27,789 nucleotides of DNA from SZUA-37 sp964472525 (GCA_964472525.1 CAYYLL010000038.1:1-27789), one strand, 5' to 3'. Positions 1-9,311 are shown, numbered from the stretch's first letter. The notes: generated from the sequence alone by a model not told the origin. Numbers and translations are program-made.

Positions 1-1030
1 CACTATTCAATGATTCAATCGCATTCGTCGTATAAATCGCTTTTCTAATGTCCTGGGGATAATTAAACAGGGTATTCAGGTTGTGCCAGTGAGCACGCCA
101 GCTTTTGCTGATTTGAGGATATTTATCATCCCAGCGTTCAGAAAATTGTTCGAGGGCAAGCAAGGCCTCTTCTTCGGTAGCGGATTGGTAGATCTGTTTT
201 AAATCCGAGGTAACCGGTTTGTAGTCTTTCCAGGGGACAAATTTAATCGAGTTACGCACCATGTGCACGATGCACAGCTGGATTTGTGTTTCTGGGAAGG
301 TGGTAGTAATCGCATCCGGGAAGCCTTTTAAGCCATCCACACAGGCAATTAAAATATCTTTCACGCCCCGGTTTTGAAGTTCGGTGAGGACATTAAGCCA
401 GAATTTGGCCCCTTCATTTTCTGATAGCCACAGACCCAGCAGCTCTTTCTGGCCCTCCATATTTACGCCCAGCACGAGATAAACGGCTTTGTTGATGACC
501 CGCTTATCCTGTCGGATTTTGAGCACGATGCAGTCCAGATAAACAATGGGATAAATCGCATCGAGTGGCCGAGACTGCCACTCGATGACGTGCTCCATGA
601 CCGCATCCGTGACCTTTGAGATCAGGCTGGCTGAGACATCGGCATCGTACATTTCTTTGAAGGTTTTGACGATTTCGCGGGTGGTCATGCCCTGAGCGTA
701 CAAAAATAAGATCTTGTCACTCATCGAAGTAAAACGGCGCTGCTTTTTCTTGACTAATTCCGGCTCAAAATTACCGTTGCGATCCCGGGGGGTCTTCAGC
801 TCAAATGCGCCATCTTCGGTTTGCAGCGTTTTGCTGGTGAAGCCATTACGGCTGTTATCGGTGTTGGCTTTTTCGTGCCGGGAATAGCCCAGATGGTCGT
901 CCAGTTCGGCATTTAACGCCGCTTCCACCGTGATCTTGGTCAGCATTTGCCTGAACTCATTTAAATCTTGTTCAGTTTTGATGTTTTTAGCCGCGGCCTG
1001 AGCAATGACCTGGAGTTCGTCTTTATTCAT
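1..1030 (-). CDS. IS256-family (mutator-type) transposase, C-terminus cut by window edge
   Basis: A DDE transposase that catalyses movement of its own IS element. The frame is open from the ATG at 1030 to the window edge (343 codons; family members are about 390-400 residues). The N-terminus reads MNKDELQVIAQAAAKNIKTE. The first catalytic Asp is D166 in YLDCIVLKI, the second D232 in ACVDGLKGF, and the Glu is probably E339 in TTNAIESLN. This spacing matches the D-D-E spacing known for IS256 transposase. The frame shows no interruption, so the part seen could be active. GC content is higher than in the neighbouring glycan genes, as expected for a mobile insertion. Confidence 0.93.
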   Translation of the reverse strand, partial: MNKDELQVIAQAAAKNIKTEQDLNEFRQMLTKITVEAALNAELDDHLGYSRHEKANTDNSRNGFTSKTLQTEDGAFELKTPRDRNGNFEPELVKKKQRRFTSMSDKILFLYAQGMTTREIVKTFKEMYDADVSASLISKVTDAVMEHVIEWQSRPLDAIYPIVYLDCIVLKIRQDKRVINKAVYLVLGVNMEGQKELLGLWLSENEGAKFWLNVLTELQNRGVKDILIACVDGLKGFPDAITTTFPETQIQLCIVHMVRNSIKFVPWKDYKPVTSDLKQIYQSATEEEALLALEQFSERWDDKYPQISKSWRAHWHNLNTLFNYPQDIRKAIYTTNAIESLNS

Positions 1031-1095
1031 GATGTCTATCCTCTCCCAATGGTGGGGTTAATGATAGACAGTTACACAGAAAAGTTTACAGCCTC
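1..1095 (-). mobile_element. IS256-family insertion sequence, distal part outside the window
   Basis: The transposase gene below plus about 65 bp of upstream non-coding DNA. Read on the minus strand, the sequence from about 1095 inward begins GAGGCTGTAAACTTTTCTGT, which looks like the terminal inverted repeat of an IS256-family element. Position 1095 is therefore my estimate of this end. The opposite inverted repeat and any target duplication are not in the window. The element sits at the promoter-distal end of the glycan locus, past the last recognised glycan gene. Confidence 0.8.
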
Positions 1096-1330
1096 TTTAA
1101 TTACTCCCCTTATACTGACTTTCTCCTCACAAGTGAAAAAGAATGGATTTGATTTTAGAAGATTATAACTTCGTATCTTCACTGACTTCACTTAAGCCAA
1201 ATACCCACATAATCAGAGATTTACCAGACACCATAAAGATATTACTGAGACAGTAGTGATTGAGAATCTAATTTTTCTAACTTGGAATCCTAAATAGATC
1301 TACTACCAACTAAATATATTACAGTAATTA
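1096..1330. other. AT-rich intergenic spacer
   Basis: Non-coding DNA between the IS256 end and the stop of the last glycan gene. I see no convincing ORF, no hairpin followed by a T-run on the minus strand, and no tRNA-like structure. If the glycan operon originally continued leftward, this spacer and the IS may mark where it was interrupted. Confidence 0.5.
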
Positions 1331-2488
1331 TTATTCGTTAATAATTTCACTATATATTTTTAATTCATCTTGAGAATATCTTTCTATACTATATTTTTCT
1401 AGTATATATTTCCTGGCTGCTCGCCCTATTTGTTTTATTAATTGTTGATTATTGATCACATATTCTATACTTTTAGCAATACTCATGTAGTCTGTATTAG
1501 TGAGATACCCTGTCTTTTTATGTTGTACTATTTCTCTTATTCCAGAAACATCTGAACCAATTACTAATTTACCGCAACTCATCGCCTCTAAGAGACTCTT
1601 TGGACACCCTTCATAAAACGAAGGTAAAATAACAATGTTATACTCTCCAAGTATCAGAGGTAAATCATCATTATTTCTCTTCCCCAGAAACCTCACATCC
1701 GCATTGATTTCCTTCGTTTGTTTTTTTAAGTTCTCGATTAACTCGCCATCTCCAATAATATCTAATCCAACTTCCTTTAACTTACATGCCTCAATGGCAG
1801 CTGATATATTTTTTTCTCGGCTCAATCTGCCAAAATATAATATTCTAGTAGCATTAACCTGTTTTATATCTGTATATGGCTTAAATTTGTCCGTGTCAAC
1901 ATAATTTGGAATAACTGCTATCTTTTTCTCTTTTATTTTAAAAGTTTTTTTGACGAATTCCTTATCCTCTTCTGAAGTCAGGATCACTTTATTGGCGCTT
2001 TTATATGCAAGCAGGGAAATCAGGTAAATCATAACTTTCCATGCTAAGGGCTTTTTTTCTAAAACACCTGTTTTATAGTGTTCATAACCACATCTTAAAA
2101 CAAATGGTTTTTTATGTGTCCAATGTAAGAACATAGGAATCCACGCGCCTAGCATCTGATTACTTTTTAAGACATCGCACTCATATATTTTATTTTTATG
2201 CCTATATGCCTCAACAATAGAATAAAAAAACACTGACAACCTTGATGCTGTTTTTTTTTCATCTATGAGCAATGGAATGATCTCTATATTATCAGTTTCA
2301 CAATAACATTCCATATCCTGCAGACCACCATAAGTAAATATCTTTATATGAATGTTATTACTTGAATAGTATTTGTACAACTGCATTTCCCTTGACAAAA
2401 GGCCCGTTTTTTTCCATTTCCTCAACGATACTCCAAAAGTAAAAAACATGCATATTGAACCGCATGATTTTTTTTTAGTATTGTTCAT
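1331..2488 (-). CDS. GT4-type glycosyltransferase (glycosyltransferase family 1 Pfam group)
   Basis: Probable cytoplasmic, retaining GT-B glycosyltransferase that adds a sugar to a growing lipid-linked or nucleotide-linked glycan. The C-terminal half has the nucleotide-sugar binding pattern of GT4 enzymes: RILYFGRLSREKNISAAIEA, then VRFLGKR, then LPSFYEGCPKSLLEAMSCGK with the E-x7-E type motif, then VIGSDVSGIREIV. A GTG start at 2518 is possible, but I prefer the ATG at 2488 (385 residues) because it gives a 14-bp rather than a 44-bp overlap with the upstream methyltransferase gene. Neither start has a strong Shine-Dalgarno sequence. Donor and acceptor cannot be read from sequence. It is the last intact glycan gene before the IS256 element. 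Confidence 0.87.
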   Translation of the reverse strand: MNNTKKKSCGSICMFFTFGVSLRKWKKTGLLSREMQLYKYYSSNNIHIKIFTYGGLQDMECYCETDNIEIIPLLIDEKKTASRLSVFFYSIVEAYRHKNKIYECDVLKSNQMLGAWIPMFLHWTHKKPFVLRCGYEHYKTGVLEKKPLAWKVMIYLISLLAYKSANKVILTSEEDKEFVKKTFKIKEKKIAVIPNYVDTDKFKPYTDIKQVNATRILYFGRLSREKNISAAIEACKLKEVGLDIIGDGELIENLKKQTKEINADVRFLGKRNNDDLPLILGEYNIVILPSFYEGCPKSLLEAMSCGKLVIGSDVSGIREIVQHKKTGYLTNTDYMSIAKSIEYVINNQQLIKQIGRAARKYILEKYSIERYSQDELKIYSEIINE

Positions 2489-3245
2489 TAATGGGAACCG
2501 CTTCGCACCATATTTCACCCCATCTTATTTCCTTATATGTTATTTTTAATCCTGACTCTTCTAATTCTGATTCAAACTCTTCTATTGTATATTCAGTATA
2601 GTGCGTTTTATCTAGTCTATATTCAATTCCCACTTCCTTCATAAGCGGCACTCTCCAGTCTCTTTCATACAGTGGCACTCTTAACAGCCATTTTTTCGGT
2701 CTTATTATTTTTCGAGCCCGAGTTAGAAACTCTACTCTATTCATTATATGTTCTAAAACGTTTGACATAACAGCGACATCAAATCTCTCAGTTGGAAGTG
2801 ACGTTAGCACATCACCTTGAATAAATTGTAAATTTCTTAATTTATATCTATTTATTGCTCGATTGTAACTTTTGTCATTAATCTCCATACCAGTCACTTT
2901 TGCACCAGCCAAAGCAATGTCATATGATAAATCACCATTCCCACACCCAATATCTATAACACGTTCTCCCTTATTTAATCTCCTAATGAAAAATTCATGA
3001 TAGTTGGTTAGCCTATGTTTTGGGTGTATACCATTATCATATTTTATCGCTGCTTTTGAAGTAAGTTGGTATAGTCGCCTTTCCAACTCCAGTAGCATCA
3101 ATAATTTTTCTTTGGGGTTTCTTGAAAACGAAAATGATATTATTTCTAATGTTAGAATGTTAACTAACACTTTCCATGGAACAATTCTCATCGGTAAAGA
3201 CAACGTCCCTAAGACTTTTATTATTAAATCTATATTTATTCTCAT
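2475..3245 (-). CDS. class I SAM-dependent methyltransferase
   Basis: Predicted S-adenosylmethionine-dependent methyltransferase of the Methyltransf_11/25 type, 256 residues. Motif I is VIDIGCGNGDLS at about residues 96-107. The acidic end of strand 2 is VTGMEIND, and the post-motif is FDVAVMSNVLEHI. An N-terminal extension of about 90 residues precedes the Rossmann core; its first 40 residues are hydrophobic and basic and could lie against a membrane or bind the acceptor. The gene lies 9 bp after the preceding methyltransferase gene and overlaps the following glycosyltransferase gene, so translation is probably coupled. The likely role is methylation of a sugar or of the glycan end; the substrate is unknown. 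Confidence 0.85.
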   Translation of the reverse strand: MRINIDLIIKVLGTLSLPMRIVPWKVLVNILTLEIISFSFSRNPKEKLLMLLELERRLYQLTSKAAIKYDNGIHPKHRLTNYHEFFIRRLNKGERVIDIGCGNGDLSYDIALAGAKVTGMEINDKSYNRAINRYKLRNLQFIQGDVLTSLPTERFDVAVMSNVLEHIMNRVEFLTRARKIIRPKKWLLRVPLYERDWRVPLMKEVGIEYRLDKTHYTEYTIEEFESELEESGLKITYKEIRWGEIWCEAVPINEQY

Positions 3246-3254
3246 TATTAATGT

Positions 3255-4019
3255 TTATACTTTCTGATATATTTTATATATCATGTGCCCATAGTCATTA
3301 AGCCAGCAGGTGTTTCGATCAATTAAAGAAAATGGGATACGCCATGGTTTCTTTTTTATCCATACCAAACTTGATACCTCATCAGCAATTCCTTTTGCTG
3401 CGTCGTAACATCCCTCTTTTATTATCTTTAGGGGCAATCCAGAAAAAAGAGCTGACATTTCTCCGGAATCAAAAGATCTCTGATAGAAGTTATTTTCATT
3501 AACGATTGTTTTCGTATCTATATTGTTCCTTATAATTGACTTTCTTAATCTATTTGTAAATGGTACTGAGAAATACAAGAGACCACCTTTTTTGGTTATC
3601 CTTGTTGCTTCCTGTATTATTTTCCGAGTCTCACTAATGTCAAAAAAATGTTCTATTACTCCAAGGCTAACATAGGCATCAAAAGTATCATCAGTGTAAT
3701 CTGTATTTCTAACATCCATCTTTCTAACAGACAAACCTATGCTATTTAAATGCTCGACAGTTCTTGTGGCCGAATCAATTCCCTCAATTTTAAACCCCAT
3801 TCTCTTTAAAGCACTCACTATTGCACCAGTACCACAACCAGCCTCAAGAACAGAACAACCAGCCTCAAGTTTTTCCACCAGGTCATTTAGATACCATGGT
3901 ATCTTTACATTTTTTAGCTGTCTATTTACATGGTGGCTCCAATGGTCATCCCAGAAATTATCATCTGGCTTATCACCCAACCAAACCAATACACCATCCA
4001 CTACAACCCTATCGTTCAT
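3255..4019 (-). CDS. class I SAM-dependent methyltransferase
   Basis: 254 residues with a clear Rossmann-fold SAM site: motif I VLEAGCGTGAIVSAL at about residues 57-71, followed by IEGIDSA and FDAYVSLGVIEHFFDI. The N-terminus carries WDDHWSHHVNR, a pattern seen in methyltransferases that act on glycan or lipid intermediates (weak evidence). It is the first gene downstream of the decayed IS3 element, so this gene and the two after it may have been separated from the rest of the cluster by that insertion. No clear promoter was found in the 110 bp upstream. Substrate unknown; methylation of a glycan residue fits the context. Confidence 0.85.
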   Translation of the reverse strand: MNDRVVVDGVLVWLGDKPDDNFWDDHWSHHVNRQLKNVKIPWYLNDLVEKLEAGCSVLEAGCGTGAIVSALKRMGFKIEGIDSATRTVEHLNSIGLSVRKMDVRNTDYTDDTFDAYVSLGVIEHFFDISETRKIIQEATRITKKGGLLYFSVPFTNRLRKSIIRNNIDTKTIVNENNFYQRSFDSGEMSALFSGLPLKIIKEGCYDAAKGIADEVSSLVWIKKKPWRIPFSLIDRNTCWLNDYGHMIYKIYQKV

Positions 4020-4129
4020 GGTATTTCCAAATTAAATTTGATCATTATTCATGTTACACGGCTATTCATTAACAAGTAAGTAAAGATGTCCCATTCACCT
4101 ATGACTTGGAGTAATAATTTTATGATAAG
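4020..4129. other. short spacer between IS3 remnant and methyltransferase gene
   Basis: About 110 bp of AT-rich DNA upstream of the methyltransferase ATG at 4019. I found no convincing sigma-70 promoter. It matters because the downstream three-gene block would need either read-through across the IS3 remnant or a promoter here. Confidence 0.4.
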
Positions 4130-4948
4130 GTAATCACCCCATTATTAGCTATGCCAAAAGTAGAGTTCATGCACTATCAGCATTTATTTCGGTGGTAACC
4201 TACCATTGGCCTTGTGAGCCATTCATTATTGTCGAACCAAAGCCACACCGTGTCGCATAGTCCCGTACTTCCATTATCGGGTTAAACCGGTACTGGCTTA
4301 ACCAGCTGTATCGCACGCCGGTTGTAACGTTCGACGTAAGCATTCTGTTGAGGATTACCGAGTTGGATAAACTCAACCTGTATGTCATGTTTGTTTGTCC
4401 ATTGTTCCTGCGCCTGACTAATGAACTCCGGACCGTTATCACTGCGCAGTTTGTCCGGTTTACCTCGCCATTCGATGATTTGATCCAGTGCGCGAATAAC
4501 ACGCACCGCAGGGAGTGAAAAGTCAGCCTCGATACCCAGACCCTCTCGGTTAAAATCATCGATGACGATTGAACAATCGAAACGTGCGGCTATCAGACAG
4601 CCGGCATGAAATCCATTGACAGGTCTGGTCGGCACATTAGGCACGGCCAGCAGTACAGGCTTCTCCCACTCGATTCGTCGTTCTGGGTTTTATCCGTGAG
4701 TCAACGCTAACTCTTTGTAAATCCGGTAGATGCGCTTGTGGTTCCAGCCAAAACCTTTGACATTACGCAGGCAATCCCGGCACAGCCCAAAGCTCCAGTC
4801 CTTCTAATTATATGTTAATCGAATCAACCAATCAGCAATCTCCGCGTTCTCATCCAACAGAATCGGCTGGTACGATAACAGGTTTCGCTGACGTTTGGTT
4901 TACGAGAAAACTCTACTTTTGACCTCCGCTAATTTTCGGGGTGATTAC
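4130..4948 (-). mobile_element. degenerate IS3-family element with imperfect terminal inverted repeats
   Basis: The ends form an inverted repeat. The left end starts GTAATCACCCC (4130-4140), has ATTAGC, then CAAAAGTAGAGTT. The reverse complement of the right end starts GTAATCACCCC (4948-4938), has ATTAGC, then CAAAAGTAGAGTT. The arms differ by a 2-nt length change and a few mismatches. Between them lies a broken IS3-type orfB. At roughly 820 bp the element is shorter than a full IS3 element (usually 1.2-1.5 kb), and no orfA is recognisable, so it is an internally deleted relic. Confidence 0.8.
4150..4915 (-). pseudogene. IS3-family transposase orfB (rve integrase core), frameshifted relic
   Basis: Pieces of an IS3-family OrfB are scattered over several minus-strand frames. 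From the 5' side they are RNVKGFGWNHKRIYRIYKEL near 4770-4700, an in-frame stop just after LTHG, LSMDFM in one frame, RLSDSRTFRLFN-like coding in another, and VIDDFNREGLGIEADFSLPA with LRSDNGPEFIS and NPQQNAYVERYNR (4560-4310). A further frame gives VRYSWLSQY, then DYATR, and the usual RWLW-NNE end only after another shift. The first two acidic residues (SMDF, SDNGPE) survive but in different frames. Multiple frameshifts and a stop make it non-functional. Confidence 0.85.
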
Positions 4949-5240
4949 TATCTTACCGAGTAGACAACTATCCAGACAGAGGGGGTTTATACAATATTAT
5001 AGATTTTAAGTGTAACCATTTTCGAAAATACTCCATCAAACCAGGTATTTTTGGGCAACGATCTTCCCTGTTTTGAGTCGGATTTTCCTGGCCAATTGTG
5101 TTTGTTAGATTAAACGCTGGGACACTAGTGATTCATATTAATAATGATGATTCTACCAATTTGCATTTAAGTATATTTTTAAACCTTTTATTTACTTATA
5201 ATTTCCATAGATTTTATACTAATTACACTGCAAGACACAT
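4949..5240. other. spacer of about 290 bp right of the IS3 remnant
   Basis: No gene could be supported here. On the minus strand, positions 5097-4992 can be read as a 35-codon open stretch containing RSLPKNTWFDGVFSK before a stop. It vaguely resembles the edge of a transposase, but I could not assign it. A plus-strand ORF starting at 5098 runs antisense into the glycosyltransferase gene and is judged spurious. Confidence 0.4.
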
Positions 5241-6305
5241 CTATATGCTTATGTGTTCCATACTTTTCGTATACATTTTGGCCATTTCATCCGCAAGTAT
5301 TTTCCAATCATATTTTTTCACATCCCTTGCGGCTGACTTAGTAATCATTCCCCTTAATTTTTTATTATGAATTAAGATGTCAAAATTTGAAACATATTCA
5401 TCAACGCATTGTGATTTAACTAACATTCCATTTTTTGCATGCTTTACAATATCTGTAGCCATTCCAACATTCGCACTAATAACAGGAACACCACTCGCCC
5501 ATGACTCTGCAATCTGTCTTGGCCCACCCTCTACTCTAGAAGTAATCAGATAATAATCTAATACTTTATAGTATTTAACTATATCGTTTGGATTGCTTAA
5601 ACAATGATGAATATATTTAATATTATGCCTTTGCAAGTTATTTTTAACAAACCCTCTTGACGGCCCCGTCAACAAAGCAACTATATTATATTTAACTGAT
5701 AACTTTTCTAAAACATCACAAAATATATCGGGTCCTTTTATTAATTTCGGCTCATTACCTTCCCCCCAACCTATACCATCTTTTTGAAATGAGCCAATAA
5801 CAATACTATCCTTTGATATACCCAGATCTTCCCGCATATTTAGTGGTCGCACAAAACACTCTTTCTCAAATAAACTTGCATCAATGCCAATTGGAATTAT
5901 TACTATTTTATTCTTATTTATTCCAAGTTCAATCAATTGATTTTTTGTTGTAGAGCATGATGTGTGCCAGATATCCACATATCTATCATTATCTAATATG
6001 TCATCTATTCTTTCATCACCGTCTACAATATGATACCAGGTAACAATAATTATATTGCTATTGTTTTTCCTGATATTAGCCAGCGAAGAATAAAATGTAT
6101 TTATAGATGCATAATGCACAACAGAATTACGTATGCCAATATCTGACAAGGATATTTTAAATTTATATTGTTTAATATGTTTCTTTATTTCTTGACCTAA
6201 AGTAAAAATTACCCAATTTTTACTTTCCACAATATAATATATTTCGCTTAGACAAACTTTATTGCTACAGAACCCAATTAAATTTTTTACGACATGCTTT
6301 ATCAT
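5241..6305 (-). CDS. GT4-like glycosyltransferase
   Basis: 354 residues, predicted GT-B fold. The C-terminal domain has the typical order: VIGSFQKDGIGWGEG opening the donor-binding half, LIKGPDIFCDVLEKL, IVALLTGPSRGFV, then YYLITSRVEGGPRQIAESWA with the acidic residues of the E-x7-E region, and GVPVISANVGMATDIV. The N-terminal half is divergent, as is usual for acceptor-binding domains. It starts with an ATG 2 bp after the stop of the upstream glycosyltransferase gene, so the two are very likely co-translated. It is the last gene before the IS3 relic. Donor sugar and linkage cannot be inferred. Confidence 0.85.
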   Translation of the reverse strand: MIKHVVKNLIGFCSNKVCLSEIYYIVESKNWVIFTLGQEIKKHIKQYKFKISLSDIGIRNSVVHYASINTFYSSLANIRKNNSNIIIVTWYHIVDGDERIDDILDNDRYVDIWHTSCSTTKNQLIELGINKNKIVIIPIGIDASLFEKECFVRPLNMREDLGISKDSIVIGSFQKDGIGWGEGNEPKLIKGPDIFCDVLEKLSVKYNIVALLTGPSRGFVKNNLQRHNIKYIHHCLSNPNDIVKYYKVLDYYLITSRVEGGPRQIAESWASGVPVISANVGMATDIVKHAKNGMLVKSQCVDEYVSNFDILIHNKKLRGMITKSAARDVKKYDWKILADEMAKMYTKSMEHISI

Positions 6306-6307
6306 AA

Positions 6308-7351
6308 TTAAGTTTTCTTAAAAAAATAATTTAAATGGCTTATTGTGAACGATATAATTTTCTCCATACTTATAGCCAGTTTAAGCATAATTGTCCTCCT
6401 TAGGGCATAAACAAACTCATTCTCTTCCTTCTTTTTTATAGATTTTTGTTTTAATTTTTTTGAAAAATTAATATATGCAAAAGCTACTTGTTGAATACTA
6501 GAGACGCTTATATTGTCTACATAATATGCATATCTACGTTCAATCTCTTTTAAACATTCAGGTATTTCAATTTCACGATCGAATAAAATTCCTGCTTTGC
6601 CTATTATTTCTTTATTTGATCCACTATTAATTGCTATACATGGCAACCCCGAATGCAACCCTTCTAATATCGAATTTGAACACGATTCGTATTTAGATGC
6701 GGAAATAAATATATCTTTTTCTCGTAGTTTCTTTGATAAATCAATGGAATTTATCGCAGCTGTCATTTTGATGTTTTTGAATTCTACCGGTGAGTTTCCT
6801 ACAAATTCCAAATCGTATTTTGAAAAATCCAAATTAGCATCAAGCCATTTATATATCTCAAAACCTTTATTTAAATTAACAGACCAACTTGTAGCAATTA
6901 ATTTGACTTTTCCACCGAATATCTCGCTAGCGGAATCCTTTCTAAAAAACAGCTCACTATCTGGTGCATTATGACATACTATATTTTCTAAAAATTTTTT
7001 TTCTATTACATTATTCTCTTTAGAGTAAAAAGACTGAAATATTGTTCCGTCTGCCAAATATTTATTTGCAATTCTAACCAATAAATCTCGCAAATCCAAT
7101 TTGTTGTTATTATTGTATGCTTTCATTGGTCCATCTATTCTATGTATGTAGATTTTTTCTTGAAATTTATTTTTTATGTCTAAAACTTCAAGTATATTAT
7201 GATGACTATTAAACAATATAACGTCTGCTTTAAATGGATCATCCTCATAGCTATTTAGCATAACAAATTGTTTTTTAAGTGCCAGCAAAAACTGATTCCC
7301 CCCGCCACCTTTATGATTTATTTGAAGCGTGAATAGTATATTTATCTTCAA
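6308..7351 (-). CDS. GT4-like glycosyltransferase
   Basis: 347 residues, GT-B-like. The N-terminus has a glycine-rich donor/acceptor loop (HKGGGGNQF at about 13-21). The C-terminal domain has VKLIATSWSVNLNKGFEIYK, YDLEFVGNSP, then DIFISASKYESCSNSILEGL and GLPCIAINSGSNKEIIG, the usual GT4 donor-site signature. The start is a TTG at 7351 with no clear Shine-Dalgarno sequence. I keep it because it precedes the conserved first beta strand (INILFTLQI) and no ATG lies in the right place. A C-terminal lysine-rich stretch followed by a hydrophobic helix (about 320-345) could associate with the membrane. Confidence 0.82.
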   Translation of the reverse strand: MKINILFTLQINHKGGGGNQFLLALKKQFVMLNSYEDDPFKADVILFNSHHNILEVLDIKNKFQEKIYIHRIDGPMKAYNNNNKLDLRDLLVRIANKYLADGTIFQSFYSKENNVIEKKFLENIVCHNAPDSELFFRKDSASEIFGGKVKLIATSWSVNLNKGFEIYKWLDANLDFSKYDLEFVGNSPVEFKNIKMTAAINSIDLSKKLREKDIFISASKYESCSNSILEGLHSGLPCIAINSGSNKEIIGKAGILFDREIEIPECLKEIERRYAYYVDNISVSSIQQVAFAYINFSKKLKQKSIKKKEENEFVYALRRTIMLKLAISMEKIISFTISHLNYFFKKT

Positions 7352-7410
7352 TTTTTATAATTTAGGTGAGTTTTGTTAGCACGATTAGACAGAACAGCAT
7401 TAATGTGTCA

Positions 7411-9273
7411 CTACAACTGTTGCTCACATAGAATCGCATATGTTTTAGATTCCCGCAACAAGCAATCATGTGTGCCTATTGCCTCAACGCTACCATGATT
7501 CATAACAACAATTTTATCTGCATTTTTAATAGTTGAGATTCTATGCGCAATTATAATTGCAGTACTATCTTTCAAGATATTATCAATCGCAACTTTAACA
7601 GTTTTTTCTGAATATGAATCGAGAGCACTTGTTGCTTCATCAAGTATTAGTATCATGGGGTTATTTACAACTGCTCGAGCTATAGAAATTCTCTGCCTTT
7701 GACCTCCTGACAGTTTCAAACCTCTATCACCGACTGTCGTATCATAACCATCCTGTAACTCCAAAATAAATTCGTGAGCATTTGCTATTTTTGCAGCATG
7801 TATTACTTGTTCTCTAGTTATCATCTCATTGGAAAATGAAATATTATTGTATATTGTGTCATTGAACAGCAAACATTCCTGAGGAACAACACCAAATAGT
7901 TTTCTATATGGCATTACTTGACACTCTTTGATCGGGATTCCGTCAACTAATATACTTCCCGCACCCACATCATAAAATCTAAGTAATAGATCAACAAATG
8001 TTGATTTGCCGGCTCCACTAGGCCCTACCAACGCGACAACTTCCCCTTTGTTTATGTCCAGTGATATATTATTTATTGCTACTGTTTTTCCATAAGAAAA
8101 AACAATATTTTTTATTTCCAGTTCTCTATTAAATGTATCTTTTAATATCACACCATCCTTAATATCAGACTCTGACGATAAAATAGCGTTTACTCGCTCA
8201 AAAGATGCTGTTACAGCATGCGCCCATGTTAGACTAACAGCAAGATTATTTATTGGGGAAATAATCAATTTGCCGATCAACAGGAAAAGTAAAAATCCTG
8301 ATAAGTTCAAACCACCACTCCTAATTTCCAGAATTCCAACAATGAGTATTCCGAGCATTGACAATGAATCTATAAATGCTCTCGTTGGTTGTTCAATTCG
8401 TCTAACTAAGCCTTGTCTAAAATCCGCATTTGAAGCATCAATCACACGAGCATGCATTCTTTTTTCCTCGAGTTCTTCTGCCCCAAATGATTTTATAACC
8501 CGAATAGTTGTTAATAACTCCTGTATTGAGGATGTTAAAGCTGCCTGATAATCATAAAAACCTCGTTCGACTTTTTTAACCGGTCCTTTTAGTACCCTTG
8601 TAAATATTAATTGCAATAAAATAATTACTATTACAGCAAACGCCATAAAAATACTGGTGCTAAACAAATACATGCTATACATTAATATTAGAGTGCTATT
8701 ATAAACAAAGCTCTTTATTAAAGGTCCAACCCCATGAGCAGTATTTGTTGCATCCAGTATAATTCTTGAAATCAATTCGCCTGATCGATTATTTAACACA
8801 AATGATAAATTCTGAAATAATATATGTGAAATCACTTCAGAACGCACATGGGTTGTTGCTCTCGCCCTAATCAATCTACCAACCACTTCTGACAAATAAT
8901 TAAATACGCTAACCAAAAATGATATAACTATAAACACAAGCGACAATGCACTTAATGACTTCCATATATCATCATCACCATACGTCAAATTATCATCGAT
9001 CAGTGATTGTACAATCGACCCTAATTTATTTAAATTGAATATTTCTTGCACACCCGAATCTGCGCTTACATTTGATTCTACTGGCTTAGTATTGGCATCT
9101 TGTGATGTAACTACAACATTTACGAACCCCGAGAGAATAGCTGGCTGTAAGGTGGCAAAAATCGTAGCAATTAACGATATTAATATTAACAATACCAATA
9201 ATTTACCTTGCGGTTTTGCATATATTAATAGGATTTTTATTAAGGAGATTTTATTGTTCAACTTATTATTCAT
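7411..9273 (-). CDS. fused permease-ATPase ABC exporter (MsbA/PglK-like)
   Basis: Half-transporter of 620 residues from the ATG at 9273; a TTG two codons upstream is less likely. The N-terminal ~350 residues contain an ABC-exporter membrane domain with several hydrophobic helices (LLVLLILISLIATIFATLQP, LSLVFIVISFLVSVF, MAFAVIVIILLQLIF, LLFLLIGKLIISPI). The nucleotide-binding domain has Walker A GPSGAGKST at about 417-425, Q-loop VVPQE, signature LSGGQRQRISIARA at about 521, Walker B MILILDEATSALD and switch His in IIAHRIST. It should work as an inner-membrane homodimer. In this locus it is a candidate flippase for the lipid-linked glycan, as PglK is in Campylobacter. An MsbA-like lipid A exporter is less likely by context. 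Between membrane helices 1 and 2 there is a long hydrophilic periplasmic loop rich in Ser/Asn/Asp. Confidence 0.88.
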   Translation of the reverse strand: MNNKLNNKISLIKILLIYAKPQGKLLVLLILISLIATIFATLQPAILSGFVNVVVTSQDANTKPVESNVSADSGVQEIFNLNKLGSIVQSLIDDNLTYGDDDIWKSLSALSLVFIVISFLVSVFNYLSEVVGRLIRARATTHVRSEVISHILFQNLSFVLNNRSGELISRIILDATNTAHGVGPLIKSFVYNSTLILMYSMYLFSTSIFMAFAVIVIILLQLIFTRVLKGPVKKVERGFYDYQAALTSSIQELLTTIRVIKSFGAEELEEKRMHARVIDASNADFRQGLVRRIEQPTRAFIDSLSMLGILIVGILEIRSGGLNLSGFLLFLLIGKLIISPINNLAVSLTWAHAVTASFERVNAILSSESDIKDGVILKDTFNRELEIKNIVFSYGKTVAINNISLDINKGEVVALVGPSGAGKSTFVDLLLRFYDVGAGSILVDGIPIKECQVMPYRKLFGVVPQECLLFNDTIYNNISFSNEMITREQVIHAAKIANAHEFILELQDGYDTTVGDRGLKLSGGQRQRISIARAVVNNPMILILDEATSALDSYSEKTVKVAIDNILKDSTAIIIAHRISTIKNADKIVVMNHGSVEAIGTHDCLLRESKTYAILCEQQL

Positions 9274-9311
9274 CTGCAAATATTTATTTATATATAAACA
9301 GTATTATTAAT

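Noticed and set aside
968..1168. Plus-strand 66-codon ORF at the IS256 start
   Set aside because: It runs antisense over the transposase start and IS end, with no family resemblance; a shadow frame.
4992..5097. Minus-strand 35-codon frame with KNTWFDG as a transposase tail
   Set aside because: Too short and no convincing family match; kept only as a remark on the spacer.
5098..5370. Plus-strand 90-codon hydrophobic ORF
   Set aside because: It extends antisense into the GT4-like gene; its hydrophobicity is explained by AT-rich sequence and it has no recognisable family.
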